Shown here: positions 1 through 12,100 of the stretch, in pieces
Numbering within the stretch: position 1 is the first letter of the stretch
Layout of the letters: every line of letters starts with the position of its first letter
Assembly (NCBI GenBank): GCA_023101725.1
Contig: JALJCO010010222.1
Span: forward strand, 124,001-188,000
DNA: 64,000 bases
Direction of reading: 5' to 3'
DNA from: Atherinomorus stipes
Taxonomy: Eukaryota; Chordata; Actinopteri; Atheriniformes; Atherinidae
The notes under the pieces: model-generated
What the model was told of the DNA's origin: nothing
The model's database searches: none
Seen by the model: the letters and a program-made list of their open reading frames with translations, nothing else
Program-made: the position numbers and the translations under genes

Positions 1-3000
1 GATCAACACTAATAGAATCCAGACAGAAGCTGCTCTTGTTTTAAGCATCTCAACACCCACTCGCTTGTTAGCAGCTTCTCATGTGTCATATGACTAATTG
101 CAGAGAATTGAATTTTGTGAAAAGCACTAAACAAGTAACCAAAAAAAAGAAAGAAAGAAAAAAAACGATGAGTGACTTATCAGTTCGTCTGTATGTTTGG
201 TTATTTTTCTTGTATGTTTTTTTTAGCTCTCACCATTTACACCACACGCTTGGTTATACCACCGTATGATCATTTAATGACGGGTAAATTTAAACCTCTT
301 TGGTGTGGGAAATGAAAGCTGGTATTTGTTCTTCATTACGACCTTTAAGTTTTAAAACAGTCATTTTATTCTGTTGTAAATGAAACAGGAAATGAAACAA
401 AGACTCTTGATCATGAGACCGCTCAGCTCCTGTCTCACACCTACCTCCTCAGTGACAGCAGAGCTCTACTGCAGCCAGCCAAGGCTTTTCTAAATGTCAG
501 GTGATATGCTTAATGCATCTTAACTCAATGTGAACACTTAAGACTTTCATGGCTTCCCTAATCTAACAACTTTTCCCATTTATCTGCACGTTATCTAATG
601 TTATGAGACAGAGGCTTTCTTGAATGTTTTCAACATGTTAGTGGTGACTATAATTTGAGTGAACTTAACTTGGTGAAACACAGAACCAAGTTTTGGTGTG
701 AAAACAGTGACGATCCAATGACCATGACTATGCAGAAGCTAACCCCCTCCCCATGCTGTGCTGGCCTTAATGACTGATAACACTTTGGAAGTGGAGAGCA
801 CATCCTCCATCAAGGCTAATGCCTTATCTCAGAGCTTTAGAGAAACGTAATGGGTTCTCTTCTTTGCCATGCTTCACATCACCACTGAGTTGTTTTTGTA
901 TTATCTTAGACAAATGCCAATAATCAAATACCTCCACCTCCTCCCCTTAAACGGAGGGGAAAACTGTTTTACTCTCATGTCAGAACTTGAACTTGAGCTA
1001 ACTGATCTGCCTACTTAGAGTATGCTTCATCAAAAGCTGCACCAAGACCAACAACAGCAAAAACATTACAAAAGTCCTGCATTCAAATCACTTCTTTGGT
1101 GAAATTACCTAACTATCATCAGCAAAATCTTTTTAAATCGTCCAAAATAAATGATCATTCTGAGGTTATTAGATTGCTCATGTTTCATGTGAGCAGAAAG
1201 GCCTAAAAATAACCAACTTTGTTCTACACAGATTTTAATTATTTTAGAAACCTAATCCTTAAATAAACTACTCCTTCTAGTTATCAAATACTTCTCCTAT
1301 AACAAAGATTAATGGAAATACTTAAGTCCTCAAAAGTTTTCAAAAGTTAAGCATAACAATTAGAGGGCCAACATGATGTTTGCTTCCTAATTGGTTTCAT
1401 CAGCACCCCACATGTCGGTCTTCTGCTCTGTCAGATGCACCTTCTCTTTGACACTGACTCAACAAGCTGATCTAAAAGAGTTTGTCTAACTTTAAAAAAA
1501 CATACAGATGGCTGAAATCAACCTTCATGTGACTTGAATTTTGCAGGCTGATCATAATAACTAATGCTCTCATGTGAAGCTGTGCAGGCATCTTAAAAAA
1601 AAAAAAAGCGAATGTACAGCACTGCGTCATTCCCGAATTAATCCTGTTGTGACAAAGAGCCTGTTTTTCCACATGCTTAAATGTTCTCGTCTGTTCCATT
1701 CACCAAAATTATCTTTAATATGCACAATCTACAAGGAATTCCACTGCGTAGCGATGTAACTGCATTGAAGTGTGAATGAGCAGAAGCTTCACAAGTGTTT
1801 TAGCTTCCTGAAGTGGTTCTTTGTTAAATGTCAAAGGCCAGGGCTAAAATTGGGTACTGACCACAAAAACATTATTACACAATGACATGTTTGCTTGGTG
1901 TGTGTGGGGGTGTTTTTCTGTAGGTTGAAGGGACAAGAACATTTCCTGGCTATTTTCACAAGTTGACATGATCAACAAATTTCCAGTGCAACTGAGAATG
2001 TCTTCATTAACCAGTAAAGAGCAACAAGAACAAACTTTTTTCAGAAAATAAAAATTCAAACTTAGCCTCGATGGCCTGGACAGCATCCACTTTGACAACA
2101 TGCAATACATTCAGTCTGTTTAAATGAAAGTGAGGGCTACAGACCTTGAATAAAGAAGGCAAAGAGAAGTGGTCGATCCATAAAGCACATGCATGCACAT
2201 CTTGTGACAGTCTGAGTCTATCATGGTGACAGTGTGGACAAAAAGCAGATTATGGTGTTAACAATAGAGCTAAAACACACAAGTGATTCACTGTGCTCAC
2301 ACTTAATTTACCAATTTATAGAGACACAATAATAAAGCTCCTGAGCTGCAAAAAATTGTAAATTTTCTGATAAAATCTAAATATTTATTTGTAGATAATG
2401 TTTTGTTTACCAAAAATATCAAAAGAAAACAAACTTCCACACGTTAATGTTGATTAAACTAGAAGCAGTCCTTCAACTCTGGTGTGTGAGCTAAGCCGTG
2501 CAGCGTTAAAGATCAGGACGAACAGTTCCACAACATGAAGTTCAATGACTTGCTGTTTTCACATTTAACACATATTTTTTTTTTTTTTTTTTTTACATAA
2601 TGCATGAGTTATCCACTCACACTCAAAGTGATCACAGCCGAGAACATAACGAGAGAGAATGTATTTTTCCTGGCAAGATGTTTCCATGTGGCCTTGATGA
2701 TAAAAATCAATAAACAGGATGGTACACACCCCAGACAAGTAGTCCATCATTCACTACAAAGCATGGTTAGTGCTGCCAGGAGCTTTTTTGTGTTGGTTTC
2801 AGTTCATATAGCTGCTGGGACCATTAAGGTGACATGAAATGCTTTGATACCCCATCAAACATAAGGAGATAACATCATTTCAAAATGGAAAATCTAATTT
2901 CCTGGTCATCATCCTGCGTTCTCTGGCAGGGCTCTCCAAGGCTGTCTAAACATTGTTCTTCCTCTGACATTTGTTCTAACTGTGAGACAAAAGTGACAAC

Positions 3001-3453
3001 TCTGACACTTCATCACCAGTGAAATCCTCCAGAGCTCAAATCATCCATAAGCACAGAGCTGATCCAAAAATAACCTCTGAAATGTGGAAGTGACTAATGT
3101 CCCATGTGAAGCCTTAACTGGAAGGCTTGTTTGTGAGTTTATGTTACTTGAAAGTCAACTAAACATTTTGAAGAAAACACGTCATCGCTGTAATTGCCTC
3201 GTCTCCGCAGCAAACAGTTCCCAGTGGTGTTTTCTGATGAAGCACTTCGGTGACTGCTGTTTATATGCTGCTGTGCCAAACGTCAGGTCTTTCCTGTTAC
3301 TGTGTAATAACAGACTTCCGAGGATTAGAGCCATGTTTGTTGAGGGGAGCCTGATAGCGTCTTTTTGCTCTTGAACTGATAATTAAAACCTACCGCATGT
3401 CTTTAAAATCCAGGAACAATTTTTAAAAACATATTAAAAAGTAATCTACTCAC
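1..3453 (-). other. itpka intron 1 (part)
   Basis: This is non-coding sequence downstream, on the minus strand, of the itpka first-exon donor. I looked for the conserved second-exon region of the inositol-polyphosphate kinase family and saw no convincing match, so the kinase-domain exons probably lie left of the window. The stretch is AT-rich with short A and T runs, for example at 2575-2594. No repeat with clear ends was recognised. Confidence 0.55.
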
Positions 3454-3864
3454 CTCTCCAGGGTCAATCAGGTGTTCCAAAGTGATGATGCCTTTGCTCC
3501 TGCTCTCGTTGTCACTAAGCAAGTCATCCTCGGACTCCAGAACGGAGGATCCTGTAGATGAGATGGAGGATGTGGACAGTTTTCTGCACAAAGTCCCGTC
3601 TGCTCCATCATCCCAGTCTTCCTCCTGGAACTCCCGGGCGGAGTCGCCTCCCTCTGGGGTGATGATAACCTGAGGTACCCGGGGTGCATCCATCACAGCC
3701 GGTGCTCCGGACGACGGGGCGACCTGAGCGGCTGTGTGTATGAGCTCATCGCAAATTTGGGAAGACTTCCCCGCTGCTCTTCGCTCTAAACGTGCCTCGT
3801 CGCTTACTCCAGTTAGAGAGAGCCCGAAATCTTTGGAGGACCTTCTCTTGTACTCTTTGGGCAT
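3454..3864 (-). CDS. itpka: inositol-trisphosphate 3-kinase A-like, first coding exon (partial gene)
   Basis: The family phosphorylates Ins(1,4,5)P3 to Ins(1,3,4,5)P4. In ITPKA the N-terminal part also binds F-actin and targets the enzyme to dendritic spines. The exon encodes 137 residues. It carries the ITPKA-type stretch VPQVIITPEGGDS (about residues 63-75), the serine-rich LSTSSISSTGSS (96-107) and the acidic SEDDLLSDNESRSKG (111-125), which closely parallel the human ITPKA N-terminus. The chosen start is the first in-frame ATG, at 3864. The frame is open about 20 codons further upstream but holds no ATG before a stop at 3928-3930. The exon ends at 3454 with a good donor (GAGAG|GTGAGTAG on the minus strand) in phase 0. 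The catalytic domain is not in the window. An itpka paralogue such as itpkaa or itpkab is possible; the sequence here does not decide. Confidence 0.82.
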
Positions 3865-3929
3865 AAAGAAAAAGTCGTAGAAGCGCTCTGAGGAGCAGAG
3901 GCGCTTCACTTCAGCTTTCAAATCTGGTC

Positions 3930-4150
3930 ACTTCACTTTCAGAAAGTTCAAACGCAGCTCAGCGTGACTTTGAGCGTCCACTGAGGCGCCTCCCTGTTGC
4001 TCATTACCCGAGCTTTGACGCTTATAAAGCCCCTGCCAGCCTCTGAGCTCGTCGCCTGCCGTCGGTGAAGGGAACCCCTCTTTGGTGGTGGCGTGGCTCG
4101 CGCTTCGACGCGCGGTTTTGCACGCGCGCGCGCCGGCGCCCTCACTCACC
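3930..4150 (-). promoter_or_regulatory. putative itpka promoter, TATA-like box plus CpG-rich block
   Basis: Reading the minus strand, a TATA-like motif (GCTTTATAAGCG) covers about 4020-4031, roughly 155 bases upstream of the itpka ATG. Further upstream, 4080-4145 is strikingly CpG-dense with an alternating CG run (gcgcgcgcgccggcgcc). Placement directly 5' of the exon supports a promoter. The transcription start itself is inferred. Confidence 0.5.
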
Positions 4151-7100
4151 CAAGCTTACGGTGGTAATTATCTTCCGCATTGCCTCTCGCTTCCTGGCTG
4201 AAAAAAATTAAACCAGCTGACACGTTAAGTTTAAAAAAAAAAAAAGAAAAGAAAAAGCTGCGGTCTTTTTAATATTTTGCAGTTTTACAAATCTGAGCGC
4301 AGACTAAATCTTTACTGAAGACTAAATCGTTACTGACACGGGCAAAAAAGTGTGTTTGGTTCTTTTATCGGAATACATCTGCTGATAGACGCGCGAACAC
4401 ACGCAGTAAGGTAAAAAAAACAAAAAAAAAAACAGGACTCTTTTTGAGTAGCTATAAAAGAAACAAATCTTAACAAAATTGTTTTTTTTTTTTATCTTTT
4501 TTGTCAGCTGAAAAATTCTAAGTCAGTTACAGAACTTAGAAACTAATAATTCCCCAAGAAGTTATGCAATAATTCCACCTCACTAATTTAATTTGAGCAA
4601 ATAAGTGGCATTCACTATATTAGATGTGTGGTACAAAAGGTCAGATTTTTCCATGGGCTGTAGTAATGCACTGAACCATCACCCAGATGAGATTCATGTG
4701 AATTATATCTACTCATCAAGGGCTTGTTTGAGTAAACAACTTGCAGCTATTGTTCATTTGGTGAAGTATTAACTGTGTGCAGAACATTTCTTCAAAAGTC
4801 AGTTTCTCATGATTGCGGGCCAATGAGTATGTTTACACAATAAATGTAGCCTAAAGTTTTGTTCTCTGATAAATAAAAAGCATTTGTACAGAAGCAGAGT
4901 CAAAACAATAAAATAGACAGTGATCTCAGTTATATCTCAGCAGGACTTCAGTGTCCTGTTGTTTTACACAGAATCCTGTATCACATCATTTTTCAACCCT
5001 TCAGGTGGACTGAAGGTGTGGTCAGATAGGTGATGACAAAGTCAATAAAAGCTGAATTTTGCCCATCAGTTATGAAAAGGGAGAAGGATGGATTGAGTAG
5101 GACAGGATGGAATGGAAGCCATGCACCTTTACGCCTTGTGATGTAGATCCTAGCTTGACCTTGAGTGATTCTGGAAATGACCATATCCTATTGCATAACA
5201 AATTAGGTGACAAGCACTGTACATAAAAATGATTTGCTTTATACTGTATGTGTTTCTACTTTTGGGGTATACAGAGGAGGCACTGGCTGCCGCTTACCAG
5301 GGAAAAGTTTGAGAAGTCATCAATTCTAAAGATTTAAATTTTGCATCAGCAGATGTTTCTTTATGATAACTATGAACAAACAGCCATGAAAACTGAAGCT
5401 TTGTTTTGGGTTTTGTTTGGTGCCTAAACATCTGCATGATGCAACTTTCCCTCCTTTTTTCTACTTCAGAATTTGAAAGATTATACTTTAACTTTAGTGT
5501 TAAAAAGTCAGTTGCGGAAATGGAAATTTGCCATGATATTGACTATTTTTGCGTCTTTTTTCTTCTAAAGGACAGATGACTCTGCTCCTCAACCATATGG
5601 GTTAGCTTTTGGGGTGAAATAACAATCCAGACAGACAGGTTTTTCAAAGATAAATCATGTTATGTGAAAATATATCTGCAGATCTTTAGACTTGCATGAG
5701 TTACATAACCTATCAAGGCATCAAGAATTTTTATTATTTGGAAATAAAACAATTTTTTTGCAAATTATGTCCATGATGAAGTTCAGCAAAGTTTTCATGG
5801 GTGTAATGGCCAAAAACTTTGTCGAAAACCACTTGATGGAGTTTAAATCAATCAACTTAAAATATAATTTGAAAAATTTTATTTACTTATTTATTGTTCT
5901 CCTCAATAAAGTATCCCACTGGGATTAATGAAGTATTATTTAATTCAGCTTGATTCATTAAAATGGAATTACTTGTACTACATGTCAATACCCAAAGGCA
6001 GGAACAGCTGATTCGCAGATGTTTGAGCAAATCACTGTGTGCATATTGCAATTGATGCACAGGTTTGCCTTCTATCCACAGCAAAGAAAAGCAAAGTTTA
6101 TCTCATTTCAGATAAACTAGACACAAACCCAGTAAAAACCAGGTGATTCCAGTCATGCTAATTTTGGCTTGGAGCCAGTTGGGGGCAATGGCGAGATTAA
6201 GCGACCATGCATGTTTTCAACAAAAAATAGATAAATAGAAATATTTCAAGATAGAATTGCATTTTTTCTTGTTTTCGGGTTTAGTTTGAGGTTTTGTAAC
6301 AAATACTTGCAGTTTTGCAATACCAGTGCAGACACTGCTCTTGTTCACACAGTCAATTAAACATTTTTAACCATTGAAATGATTGTGGAAGTATGATTTA
6401 GACTTTACATGTCTTGTTTTCAATCAATGTCATAACATCATGTTAATTTAAGTTCAATTACAGATTGTTTACATGGTTTTATGTAAAGCATTTTGAGTTG
6501 TTTTATACATGAAATGCACTATATGCAAATAAACCTGCTTTGAATTGTTGTAAATGTTATGAAACATAACATAAAAACTAGTCGGTTAACACAACAAATG
6601 TTCAAAGTCTTCAACAGATACTTTCAGGATGTGTAAATGGGATATCATGAATCCATAAATCTTTTAGTTTTCTCTTCCCAGATGATATGAATGGGAAGCT
6701 GCTGGTGGACACTGGTTACACTCCCAGTGGGTACCAGATTCTGAGTGTCTGAAAAGTTTTGAACAGTAACAACTGCTGGTGAGGATGAGGAAGACTGTGG
6801 CCCGGATTGAACACTTTATCTGCAGATTATGTGTAATCGTAAGAAATGACAGTCTAGACAGATGAGTAACTGCTACAGTCACAGATGGAAACCACAATGA
6901 GATATTTTCATTTAACTGGTAGACATCACAAACCATTTGTCATTCTTACTGGGGTTTTTTTTTTTCTTTTACTCATTAATGAAATGTCAAAGCATGACTA
7001 AAGTGAAATCCTTTTAATTTCCTTTATAGTTAAAAAAAAAAAAAAAAAAAAAAAGAATGGCTTGGTCAGAGGGTGGTTTGGCCTCAGAATCAACAACTCA

Positions 7101-8340
7101 TTCAATAGCTGCAAGTGGCAGCAATAGAAATTTATTAAATGTTTTTATTTGCATGTTAGAAAGGCTGACACAATCATCAGTGATACGTTAAGAAACCAAA
7201 CTTTATGTGTAGATGGTGAAATACTCGAAATAGGCCAACCATATAATGTAATGAGCACAGAATGTGGTTTAATGGGGAAATAACAACAGCTTACAAAACA
7301 GACCGTGAGAAATATGCATCAGTATAATAATATATCAGCCAAATTTGGATAATGCAGTAAAATCTTTATCATTAGAGGACTCCCAGTTTCTGAGCTCATA
7401 TTTTCTTACTGGCAGCATTAGTGAAACTCCATAATGTGGCATGTTTTTCCAAAGGGTTTGAAGAAGAAAAACATATGAAAAAACTGTATAGTGGAAAAGA
7501 TTCAATGGGGAAATGTGTCCAAACATTTGACTGGTACTGCATCATAGCAAGGGTGGTACAGAAAATGATAGCTCATACAAGAGTAGCAGAATCCTGCAGA
7601 ATTAAAAGTGCATGAGACATATTTGGGGCATAATGTAACTACATCAGGATTTTATTAAGCGATTTTGTCTCAATTAGACCCTTAGCATGGCCAGTTTGGC
7701 CAGTCAGCTCATAAATTCTTTCCACTGATGTGCGCCACCCTCAGCCTCTGGCCCCTGGAGTTTTGCCTCGTCTGGAGAGCATCAGCTGCTTTCAGGAGAC
7801 ATGGGCCATATTTAGGAATTCCTAAAACTCAGAGGCCATCTCCTGGTCATCAGAGCTCCAGGAGTCATTTGCTACTTTGACGGTCCAGGGTCAACAGTCC
7901 CTTATGGCCACACTGAATGAAGCCAGGTTTGTACGGCCTGGAGGAGAATGGGTTCACTCTAAACTCGGGATTTACATGTTGGCTCAGGAGTTTGAAGGTT
8001 GACAGTGTGGCTGGAGTGCTTCTTATGAAAGCAAGGAAGGTGGAAACAGTTTTGGCTGATGGATGTATTAAGCTTTTTAAACAAACCTTGAGTTCAGTGA
8101 AATTGGGTCTGGTCATGTTTTTACTTCATAGCGAGCCATGTACACCATTTATACAACCAAACGTATTGATAAATGAATGTGCTCATCAGAAATTTGTATG
8201 CATTCTTGTGCTTAAAGTTTTATTTATGTCTCTATCGGCTGCTGTTTCTGTATGTGATGTGAAGATCTAAAGGAAATCTTCTTCAGTTTCTTTTCTTCTA
8301 GTTGACTTTCCATATATGTTTTTTATGTGTATATATATAT
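4151..8340. other. itpka-ivd intergenic region, mostly featureless
   Basis: This is the spacer between two divergently transcribed genes. It is AT-rich with A/T homopolymers (for example 7030-7054). Two short stretches look like the 3' ends of non-LTR retrotransposons: 5907-5935 (ataaagtatcccactggg type) and the one annotated at 6470-6546. The longest open frame, 7917-8270, matches no family I know. No other gene is supported. Confidence 0.5.
6470..6546 (+). mobile_element. probable LINE 3'-end remnant
   Basis: The text 'aaagcattttgagttg ... tgcactatatgcaaataaacctgctttgaattg' resembles the 3' tail shared by many fish L2-type LINEs, which end in a variant of 'gtgctatataaataaacttgcc'. No coding part remains. 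The call rests on this tail alone. Confidence 0.4.
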
Positions 8341-8351
8341 ATATATATGTG

Positions 8352-8600
8352 TGTATATATGGAGAGTTCTTTTGCAAAAACAGTTAACCACTATTTAGAA
8401 AAAACAGACTTAACTGCTCTTCGTCGGGTACAAACCTGCTATCTCCATTTAACATCATTAAAACCCTCTACTTCATGTGAATGTGATTTGGTGAAAATAT
8501 TCAAAAAGTAAATGAAGACTTTATTTGCAGAAGCAGTTAACTCTGTTTTTTCTAATTGGTGGTAGCTATTTTTGCAAATGAACTCTTCATATACATACAT
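8352..8600. mobile_element. palindromic MITE / foldback element inside a TA microsatellite
   Basis: The arm at 8361-8422 is repeated in inverted orientation at 8530-8588. Aligned pieces include gagttcttttgcaaaaa / gagttcatttgcaaaaa and agaaaaaacagacttaactg / agaaaaaacagagttaactg. The loop is about 107 bases. The arms sit directly against TA repeats on both sides, as expected for an element that inserts at TA. A third partial copy of the outer end (tatatatgaagagtcaaaaac) follows at about 8674-8694. Confidence 0.72.
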
Positions 8601-8608
8601 ATATATAC

Positions 8609-8670
<62 letters not shown>

Positions 8671-8680
8671 TTTTATATAT
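8590..8680. repeat. AT/TA microsatellite
   Basis: A nearly pure (TA)n run of about 75 bases with a few ACATAC interruptions. A shorter one lies at 8330-8358 on the other side of the palindromic element. Confidence 0.9.
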
Positions 8681-9121
8681 GAAGAGTCAAAAACTTTTTT
8701 TATGTAGGGCAAACAAAGAAAAGTTTTTTTGTGCTTCAAAAGCAATGTTTTGTAGTATTCTAAAGTGAATATTTCACACCTCTAAGTCGACACAACAAAC
8801 CAAGCAGACTTGTTTCAGGGACTCAGAATCTGCTGGAAGTTTGACCTTTTTCAGGTATTTAAAATGCTCATGTTTGATACTTTTCTAAAATACAATTTTA
8901 CAAGTTCACAGTGGTGTCCACTGGGTGACGCTACTACTAATAAAGTTATTTATGTAGCGTGAATAAAGCCGAAGAAGAGGAATGAACGTGTGCGTGGATG
9001 ACGTTTGTGGTACTGTGAAAAAGTTTCAGAGTGAGACCTCTCTCATTCCCGTGATAGAGGGCAATCTCCAACCCATCTCAAGCCAAGGTTTCTTTTTACC
9101 AAAAGTCCTACAAGCAGCACA

Positions 9122-12100
9122 ATGTTAGCTGTCAGAAACGCACTTCGCCTCAGCTCCAGGCTGTCCATCCCCGCTGTGGCGAGGAGAGGATGTGCCGGAG
9201 CTTCCATCCCGGTGGACGACGTGGTGAACGGACTCACAGACGAGCAGATACAGGTTAGCTACCCTAGCTAGCCAGTGCTAACAAAACAAAGTTCACTCGC
9301 ATGTCCAGACGTGCAGTTTGCGTGTAAAAACAGCCCAAGAAATCTCACGAAAACAAAGTTTTAGTTTGTAGTGATGTTTAATGGCTTATGTTTACAAAAA
9401 ATACATATATTTTAAAGGACATTGCCCGCATGACTTGATGACATAACATTGGCTAGCAGAAGCAGACAGCCAGACCTTGATCATAGCATACAGCTATGAC
9501 CACCTGCTAAATTGTTTACAAGAGAAGATACCGAATACTGATTGAAGTTGTTGTATTTGCAATTTAACTAAGAAGCCCACTAAAGCAAGCTGTGCAACAT
9601 TTTCTCTTGGTCTGATGTAAATCACCTTAATGATTTACCTTGATACCTGAAAGGTTAGAAACTAGTTTATCGTAATCGAAAGGTTGTACGGTGTAAAATA
9701 TTGTTCCTTAAATGTAATTCAGTCTAGATTGATCAAGTTAAACGTGGGTTTACAGGTAGAGTATCTTATATTTTGTTTCCAAGTTAGACGACTGGACACT
9801 GGCTTGGAGGAGAGAAGGGGGGTGGAGTTCATACGAAGTATTTGATTGGGTGAAAGGGTCTGCCCCATAATCTTGTCTTTTAATTAGGTTAAATATACCT
9901 GTAATGACAGTTTTGAACTGTTGTAAAATCCCTAACCTAGCTACATCCATGTCTAATAGCCTAATGGTCTATTTATGGATGCAGACACCTGACAGAATAA
10001 TGTAAGAATATGAAGCCTTGACCTCTTCAGTTGAGGGCGTCCAGTGGTCGGTCATGATGTGAAAGGCACTATGCTGTCAGATAAGGGGGAGAGGTTGCAG
10101 CTTATTAAGATCTAGTAATCCTTAAAGCAACCTTTACCGAATTTTGATTTTTAAAATATTTTTTTTAAAAGGGAAAAAGTTATGAATGAGGGAATGGAAA
10201 TTTAAAAAAAAAAAAAAAAACCACAATAAAAAAAAAAAAAAAATAATTAAAATCTCAAAATATTAAAAAAAAACTCAAACAAATTCTAAAAGGGGGGGGG
10301 CCCTATAAGAATGAACAAAGGACCCGTCTGACAGATTTTTATTTTTGTATGGGGGGGGGGGGGGAAGGGGGGGGTGTGTATGGGGGGGGGGGGGGGGGGT
10401 TAAAATTAAAAAAATATTCTGGTGTGTTTGGAAAAGAAGAACGGGGAGTGTTTAATGTTATTATGATGACAGAGATCAATTCTACAATTGTGCCTCCATC
10501 TTCAGGGCAAAGAATGATTTGTTGAGATTGTAGATTGTAGGGTTGTGACTAACGGCTATCTTGATGCACTGTTCATACTGAACATTATCACAACACGTCT
10601 GGATTAATGCTGTCATTTTAACATTCTATCCCAGTGAGAAAAGTGCAAAACTGTTGTGCAAGATTCCATCATATTTGGTTTAAAATGTATAGGCTTTTTA
10701 TAGCAACAACATACGAGTAATTTAACTTAAATAGATACTTATTTTTTCATCTTCTTTTTTTTCTCACAGCTAAGGCAGACGGTTCGTAAATTCTGCGCAG
10801 AAAAGCTTGCACCTTATGCAAATGATATCGACAAGACTAACGATTTTCCAGGAATGCGGGTGAGTTGAAGAACTCCATTGAATGTGTACCTAAAGTCCCC
10901 AAATAAATGACTTGGTTCAGATTGTCGTAAGTATTTGATTAGCGTGGTTTATCCCACACCCCTGCTGTATTTGATCTTTATTTTTACCATAAATTTGCCA
11001 TGAAACAAGGCAGTATTTCAGTTTAGAAACTTATTGGATTGTTCCCTGTTCAGGATTATTGGAAAGCAATGGGAGACATGGGACTGCTCGGCATCACTGC
11101 TCCAGGTATGGCAGCTGTCAAAGATCTGCAGATGGAGACTCAACAGTCAGAATAGCTAACAAAGAAACGGATTAGTTGGTGTACTGCATAAGTTAATAAT
11201 CTGTGAACTAAAGGCTGTTCTCTCAGCTCACACTACAGTATATATCCCTTTCAGTGGAAGATGGGGGCACTGGATTGGGCTACTTAGACCATGTTATTGT
11301 GATGGAGGAAATGTCACGGGTGTCAGCAGCCATTGCCCTCAGTTACGGCGCCCACTCGAATCTCTGTGTCAACCAGTTGGTGCGACACGCCAATCCAAAA
11401 CAGAAGGAGAAGTACATGCCGAAGGTCAGTGCCTAACTTTTTTTCACTTCGAGAGATTTCAGAATGCTTAAAACAAAGCAGAGTGTTGACTTGACTGTTT
11501 ATAGATTGATTTATCTCCATTTTTTCCCCTCTTGCCAGTTAATGACTGGAGAGCATGTTGGAGCTCTGGCCATGAGCGAGCCTAATGCTGGCTCTGATGT
11601 TGTGTCTATGAGGTTGAAAGCCACAAAGAAAGGTGGGATGCCAAGCTTGTGAATGATTGTTTTGCATTAGTGATATACCTGCTTTGAATTTAAATTAGTG
11701 GGTTCTGTTATACTTATACAGTAAGATGTGCACTCTCTATTCACAAAGATGTTGCAAATCTTTGTGCCACGCAATGGAAATTGGATTTATTTATTAACTA
11801 TTGTATTAATTAATTATTTGGGCGGGAGAGTAAGCAAATGCTTGCTATAGGTAGTCGTACAAAATGAATCCTTTCTTCATCTGGCAGTGAACTGTTCCAT
11901 CAATTTAGATTAGATAAGTCTTCACTGAAACTGTGGCATGTGTAATAATCTAAGTACCTTTACAAAATCCAGTTTGCAAACACAGTAGCCAGCTGGCAGA
12001 CTGGACTGGCAGGCAAAATTTCCGTGCCACTCAGGTTTTGAGATATTTGTAAGCTGTCTTGCCTGCATGTTTATTAAAGATTTACTCACAGTTTTTTTTT

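Noticed and set aside
7917..8270. 117-codon open frame on the plus strand upstream of ivd
   Set aside because: No family resemblance, no ATG at its start, and no splice or promoter context; it overlaps an equally long antisense frame.
8556..8768. Open frame with (YI)n repeats
   Set aside because: It is simply a translated TA microsatellite.
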